DNA of 64,000 bases from Acanthochlamys bracteata (lineage: Eukaryota > Streptophyta > Magnoliopsida > Pandanales > Velloziaceae): assembly GCA_019914995.1 (NCBI GenBank), contig CM034133.1:4092001-4156000 (forward strand), given 5' to 3'. Position 1 is the first letter of the stretch, and the number at the start of each line of letters is the position of its first letter. The notes under the pieces were generated by a model. The model searched no databases and was not told where the DNA came from. It saw only the letters and a program-made list of their open reading frames with translations. Position numbers and translations under genes: made by a program. Positions 59,608-64,000 of the stretch are shown in pieces.

Positions 59608-62600
59608 ATGATTCAGCTACGACTCCTCATTCTATCTCTTCTCCTTCTCTCTACAACAGCTCACGAGCACCACGGCGACGAAGATTCTTCTAAAGGAAAC
59701 TGCAGCAGTTCTGGTGCCCGCATCACCGCCGAGTACCGACCCGGCCTTGTTACTATCGACGGGCACGATAACGAGTGGGCAGAGATCGATGGGTTGGATT
59801 TCTCTTTACTACCTGCTCTTGATTTTGATAAAGATAAGGCTTACCCTGGCGGTAAGATGACCGTGAAGGTGCGTTGATCTAGATTCTGTTTGGCTTCTTC
59901 TCGTAGTTTCGATCCGTTATTTTGGATTTTTGTTTGCTACTGAAATTAAAATTGATAGTGTATAAGGTTGTCGCTTTGTACTATAGTTTGACTTAAAACA
60001 GATTCATTCATGTGTTTGAATTTCCTAATTTACTAGATAAAATTTATTTTACTTATTTGTTTTTGTTTTGATGACTACGCTAATAATAGGTCGATTACAG
60101 TAATTTAGTTTCCAGGAAGAAGACGTATTTAGAGGCCGTTTGCTATACTGTAAATGTAATTACAATCATGACTACATACTTTTCCACATTATTAGTAGTC
60201 TAAAATATCACTCCTATCACACTAGTAACATAAAATTTAACTACCTTATACATACAATTAATTTTTGAAAGTCAATTTACGATTGCTAAGCTAAACAATC
60301 CACTTTGCAAGCTATTCAAATGCATCAGTGATTATTCTATTAAAGAAGTTTGCAAACTCTGGTAATTAGTCTCTATCACTTTTTGTTTACTAGCAAACAA
60401 CATATTCTTTATGTAGTTTGTGGAATTTCCTGGCGGCCAAAGCACATGTGTTTTTCACCTGCTTGGTTAACTACACAACTGATGGTATAATTATTGCTTA
60501 ACTTGTAGGCATTGCATGATGGTGTGAACATCTTTTTCATGCTTCAAGTGGATGGGGACTATGCGTACACAAGAGGGTAAACAATTTGAGTTTTCTGAAT
60601 TTCTGTTTGACATGTAAATTTATCTGAAGTGATCTATTGATTAATCTCTGATGTAAGCATAGGATGCGTTTTATTTTGTAGTTTACACTGTAATTTTCTT
60701 TTCTTTTTCCTGATATTTTCTCACTTACTTGAAATCAATACTTTAGGAATTTTCACGATTTAACATCATCTATTGTCCTTTGGAAAACTCTTGACCAAGT
60801 CTTTTGGAGATGGTGCTAATTTTACTAGGCCTACAACCCTATATCAATAGTATGGTATTCAATTGAAAGATATTATTAAGGAAGTATAAAACCACGTTAA
60901 CCTTGTTTGCTCAATCGAAGGATTATTAAGGAAGTACAATCACGTTAACCTTGTCTGCTGATCTAGCCCCAATTACTTAGTAATTGTTTATGAAGTACCT
61001 ATTGCCTTTTGTGCAAGCTTTGAGTTACTAGCATTATGGCAGACTTCCTATTCATAAATCTGGAGAAATAGTCACAATATGAAGTTTAACTTTCAGTTTT
61101 ATTTGACTTTACTTTCAGTTTCAACCACAATTTGAAGTCTTAAATCTAGAGAAAATACGCAAGCCATAATTTCTTAGTTCCAAATCCAGGCATGAATGTA
61201 ATAGGATCAGCATTAATAATTAATATTCCTCTTTGATTATGTGTGGTCACAATAGTGATTTTTAGTTTTCATTGGTCTAATAGGAATTTACTTGATTTTT
61301 TAAGGATTTTTTTATTATAAACTAACCAGGTTTACAGAAGTAATTCGGCACAGTAATATATAATTTCATGCTATTATTGTGGCATAAGCAATTTTTATGA
61401 GGCTTGGTAGAGTGACATTTAAATGGTGATCCACTCCTTGAATTACACTTACTCATTGTTTGGATAGTGGCAGAAGTACCAACATCAATGCACATACTTT
61501 TCCTTTTTGATTCTTTTGATCCTCTATAGTGTTTGGTGTCTAGTTCTGATTTTTTTCACATAAGTAGCTCAACAATTTTGCTTTAAGTTTTTCAATTTGG
61601 TAGAATGCATTTGATGATGCACATACATGTATATATAATATATATATATATTTAAAAGTGAATTGGGCCTACTGGGATTTGAGCTCTCAACCTCTCCTTG
61701 GAGAGTGAATGCCTCAAGCCACCTATTAGTGCGTGATTCTGCTTTCATTTGTTTGACAAATGTTCTTAGAGTCCTTGTCAATTTTTGTTTAAAAGTTATT
61801 GATTTTCCACCTTCTGGACCTTTGCAAACAGTGCAAGTACGAAATGTCCTTCTGTTGCTCTAATGTTTCAAGTTGGTGAGAATGCCACTTATAATGATGT
61901 AAGTTTATGATATCTCCGGTGCATCTTTACTTTGTTACATGGGTCAATGAATAATTGCTAGTTTGTTTTCCTTAGTTAGATGATTAAATATCTTCTTCTC
62001 CATATACGACTTTACTGCATTTTATGGAACATGAAACTCCTTTTTTATCAGATGGGAGGATGTAAGGATATGCCAGGTACATGCACTAACAAAAGTTGCC
62101 AGGGCCATGAAGTGGACATAATGCACTTTTCTATTGGAAAAACTGCCATTCCAGGGAGACTATATGGTGGGAATCCAGTAGACAATGCGGAAGGAATTGG
62201 AGCGGACAGGTAAATTGTCTTTATCATGCAAATGTAGTCACTTTGTAAATTGGGGCTATTCATGTTGACCCTCTTACTCTTCCTTTGAACTGTGTATTCA
62301 TGGCTTAGGTTTGGTCACTTAGTTGATTTATATTCATGGAACCCCCACTGCCGGTATTTGGATGGGAAGACTCCTTCAGGTACCATTTTAAAACTATAGA
62401 TAGTACTTCATTTCCATTTTCATGTTGATGTCTGTTCCTCTTGCTTGACATAGAACTTAGAGGAAAATGGCTATGCATCAGGGATCTCTATCAGGAGTGA
62501 ACATTTATAAAGGATCAATGATTTGAAAGCCATAATGTGTTTGTCTTGCTTATTTGTCGTGCCCTTTTTTTAAAATAATATGTTAATGTCTACTCTTTTG

Positions 62601-63380
62601 TGTTCCGGTTTTGTCCTACTGATGATGAAATTAACTAGAAGATTCACATTTGTTCATTTATTGGGTTTCATGTCTATCATTCTAGTTTTAGTTCTACTCT
62701 GGTGAAATTATTTTCATCTGCTCTGAATTGTACTTCAGAATAAATTTGCTCAAGCTGAAACTTAATTGGTACTTGCAATTGATGGTTGCTGCATGAGGCA
62801 TCTAATTATGAGCATGATAACTTGTCCATTAAAATTGGTTTATCTTCACTAAAATGAAGAAGCCGAAACTAAGTCAACGCTATTTCTGAGTGGTTATACC
62901 TACCAGTTCATTGTGTAACTATAAATGTGCACATTCTTGGTCAAACAACAATTGATTGAATATAAAATAGAAAATGCTATTTTGTCCTATCTTTGTATTA
63001 ATACTGTTTGTTCAGCAGGTGACATCCTAGTACTCCATTATCATATTTATGAAATGTGCACATGGAGAGGCCTTTGCCCTGCTTTGCACGTTTGAATTGT
63101 GTTAACCTTTTTCTAAAGTTAGGTAATAGCAGGGTTACATTTTCCTGAAAGTTTATCATTAATTACAGTAACTAGTAGGATCATCTTTTTGCAGGCTCAT
63201 TCTAGTGCTTTATCCAATTACTTAATCTGAAATGGATTTGCAGTTGTCTTGATCTGCATGTTGAAACTGAAAGTAATGTTCTGTTTTTCTCTCAAAACCT
63301 TTATATTTCAGGGACTATTTCACATGCGCTAAATGATTGGCATGGTGCTTGGTGGCACACTTCATTAGCCTTCCGCACAG
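59608..63380 (+). CDS. EB_dh (ethylbenzene dehydrogenase-like) domain protein, partial
   Basis: Plant protein of the family with a haem-binding domain related to ethylbenzene dehydrogenase gamma subunits; its role in plants is unclear, possibly electron transfer at a membrane. Six exons are visible: 59608-59868, 60509-60576, 61832-61898, 62052-62209, 62309-62379 and 63312-63380. Frame is kept for about 230 residues, and the gene continues beyond the window. Residues 1-18 form a signal peptide (MIQLRLLILSLLLLSTTA), so entry to the secretory pathway is likely. Next come a His/Asp-rich patch (HEHHGDED), ITAEYRPGLVTIDGHDNEWA, ALHDGVNIFFMLQVDGDYAY, CPSVALMFQVGENATYNDMG, a Cys-rich CKDMPGTCTNKSC, VDIMHFSIGK, FGHLVDLYSWNPHC and LNDWHGAWWHTSLAFRTG. 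The introns are long, with plain GT-AG borders. The family call is from memory; the reading frame is secure. Confidence 0.8.
61655..61745 (-). repeat. SINE-like tRNA-derived remnant in an intron
   Basis: On the minus strand, a box-A-like AATAGGTGGCTTGAGGCATT is followed by a box-B-like GAGGTTGAGAGCTCAAATCC. A TA-rich tail follows at 61620-61650. It lies inside intron 2 of the EB_dh gene, antisense to it. No target duplication was identified. Confidence 0.5.
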
Positions 63381-64000
63381 GTAAATTTAGTCGGTACAAG
63401 TTACAACTGTAGCAAATTCTACATATTTTTTGTTCAAGTATAATTACCAAGTGAATATATGTAGCATAAGACATAACGAGCTCCAAGGTGCTCAGCTTGA
63501 TGCTGAAGACGATTTTAATATCTTGTGGCAGCTATATGACAGAACTAACACCGTTTAAGTGCTAACCGCATGTCAGATGTTCAAGACATGGAAGGACCTA
63601 AGGGGCATTAGTACATGCTTATGATTATACCCATATTTTGTAGGCCTTTAAAGAAGAAAAAAGTTTGTAGTGGAATTGGTTTCTTCTAAAATCAGCTGCT
63701 TCATTGAAAGTTAAGAGGCATGTCAGCTTTACTACCATGAAGATGTTGTAATTTGTTATAGGATTCTTGAAAGTTATGAAGTGTCTGCAGCTATGTGTTG
63801 CCCTTTTTGTTTCGAGGGAAGGAGGGGATCATATCTAGCCCAGCTTAACCTGCTTTGATTCGAATAAAGTAAACATTTTTACACATTCAACTCTTTTGAA
63901 TGAGTTTATCAGAACAGTAATATGCTCCAAATATTACAGCACAAGTATAAAAAAATTACTGTTATATGTGAAATTTATAGCTGCTAATGTTGCTGTAAAC
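63381..64000. other. Intron of the EB_dh gene running off the window
   Basis: Starts with the donor GTAAATTT at 63381. I found no exon matching the rest of the family before the window ends. A short antisense-free frame near 63480-63560 (LQGAQLDAEDDFNILWQLYD) has no acceptor in the right phase and is probably chance or retroelement debris. Confidence 0.45.

Noticed and set aside
63480..63560. Possible next EB_dh exon
   Set aside because: No acceptor in the phase required by exon 6, and the translation does not match the family continuation.
1..64000. CRISPR arrays, bacterial operons, replication origins
   Set aside because: Nothing of the kind was seen. The repeats present are transposon-derived and the genes are nuclear, intron-containing plant genes.

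Overview
This window is nuclear DNA of an angiosperm, most likely a dicot. The evidence is long AT-rich intergenic stretches, small GT-AG exons, a phytochrome B gene with the usual three introns, a 16-exon plant-type ATP-citrate lyase B gene, a nuclear tRNA-Gly, and many decayed plant transposons (Ty3/gypsy, Ty1/copia, TRIM, hAT, Tourist-like MITEs and SINE-like copies). I cannot name the species.

Layout, left to right. 1-7.3 kb: AT-rich DNA with the decayed pol region of a Ty3/gypsy element (minus strand). 7.4-13.3 kb: a minus-strand PAS-Raf-like protein kinase gene that is now a pseudogene; it has several nonsense codons, frameshifts, damaged splice sites, a missing kinase exon and an 871-bp hAT-type insertion in an exon. 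13.4-20.7 kb: repeats, including a clean Tourist-like MITE and a GC-rich, gene-like fragment. 20.75-25.32 kb: an intact phytochrome B gene (minus, 4 coding exons, 1143 aa), then a plus-strand tRNA-Gly(UCC). 27.17-32.95 kb: an intact ATP-citrate lyase subunit B gene (minus, 16 coding exons, 608 aa, plus a leader intron). 33.35-36.02 kb: two adjacent elements with GTGTTTCAA-type inverted ends. 37.4-40.65 kb: an internally deleted NOMO-like pseudogene (minus). 44.5-50.1 kb: an intact kelch-repeat gene (plus, 9 coding exons, 633 aa, one GC-AG intron). 52.26-58.52 kb: a three-level nest, in which a DUF4408/DUF761 gene is split by a copia retrotransposon whose LTR is itself split by a 544-bp TRIM. 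59.6 kb to the end: the first six exons of a gene for a secreted or membrane EB_dh (ethylbenzene dehydrogenase-like haem-binding) protein, which runs off the window.

The genes do not form a pathway. PHYB is a red/far-red photoreceptor, ACLB makes cytosolic acetyl-CoA as part of an A/B heteromer, and the kelch and EB_dh proteins are poorly characterised. Four genes look functional (PHYB, ACLB, kelch, EB_dh) and three are dead (PAS-Raf kinase, NOMO-like, DUF4408/DUF761). I found no convincing new multi-gene system. The most informative features are the datable nested insertions, the stepwise decay of the pseudogenes, and a 110-codon open frame that directly follows the NOMO-like stop in the same frame. 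Exon boundaries were read by eye from splice signals and protein-family similarity recalled from memory; no searches were run.
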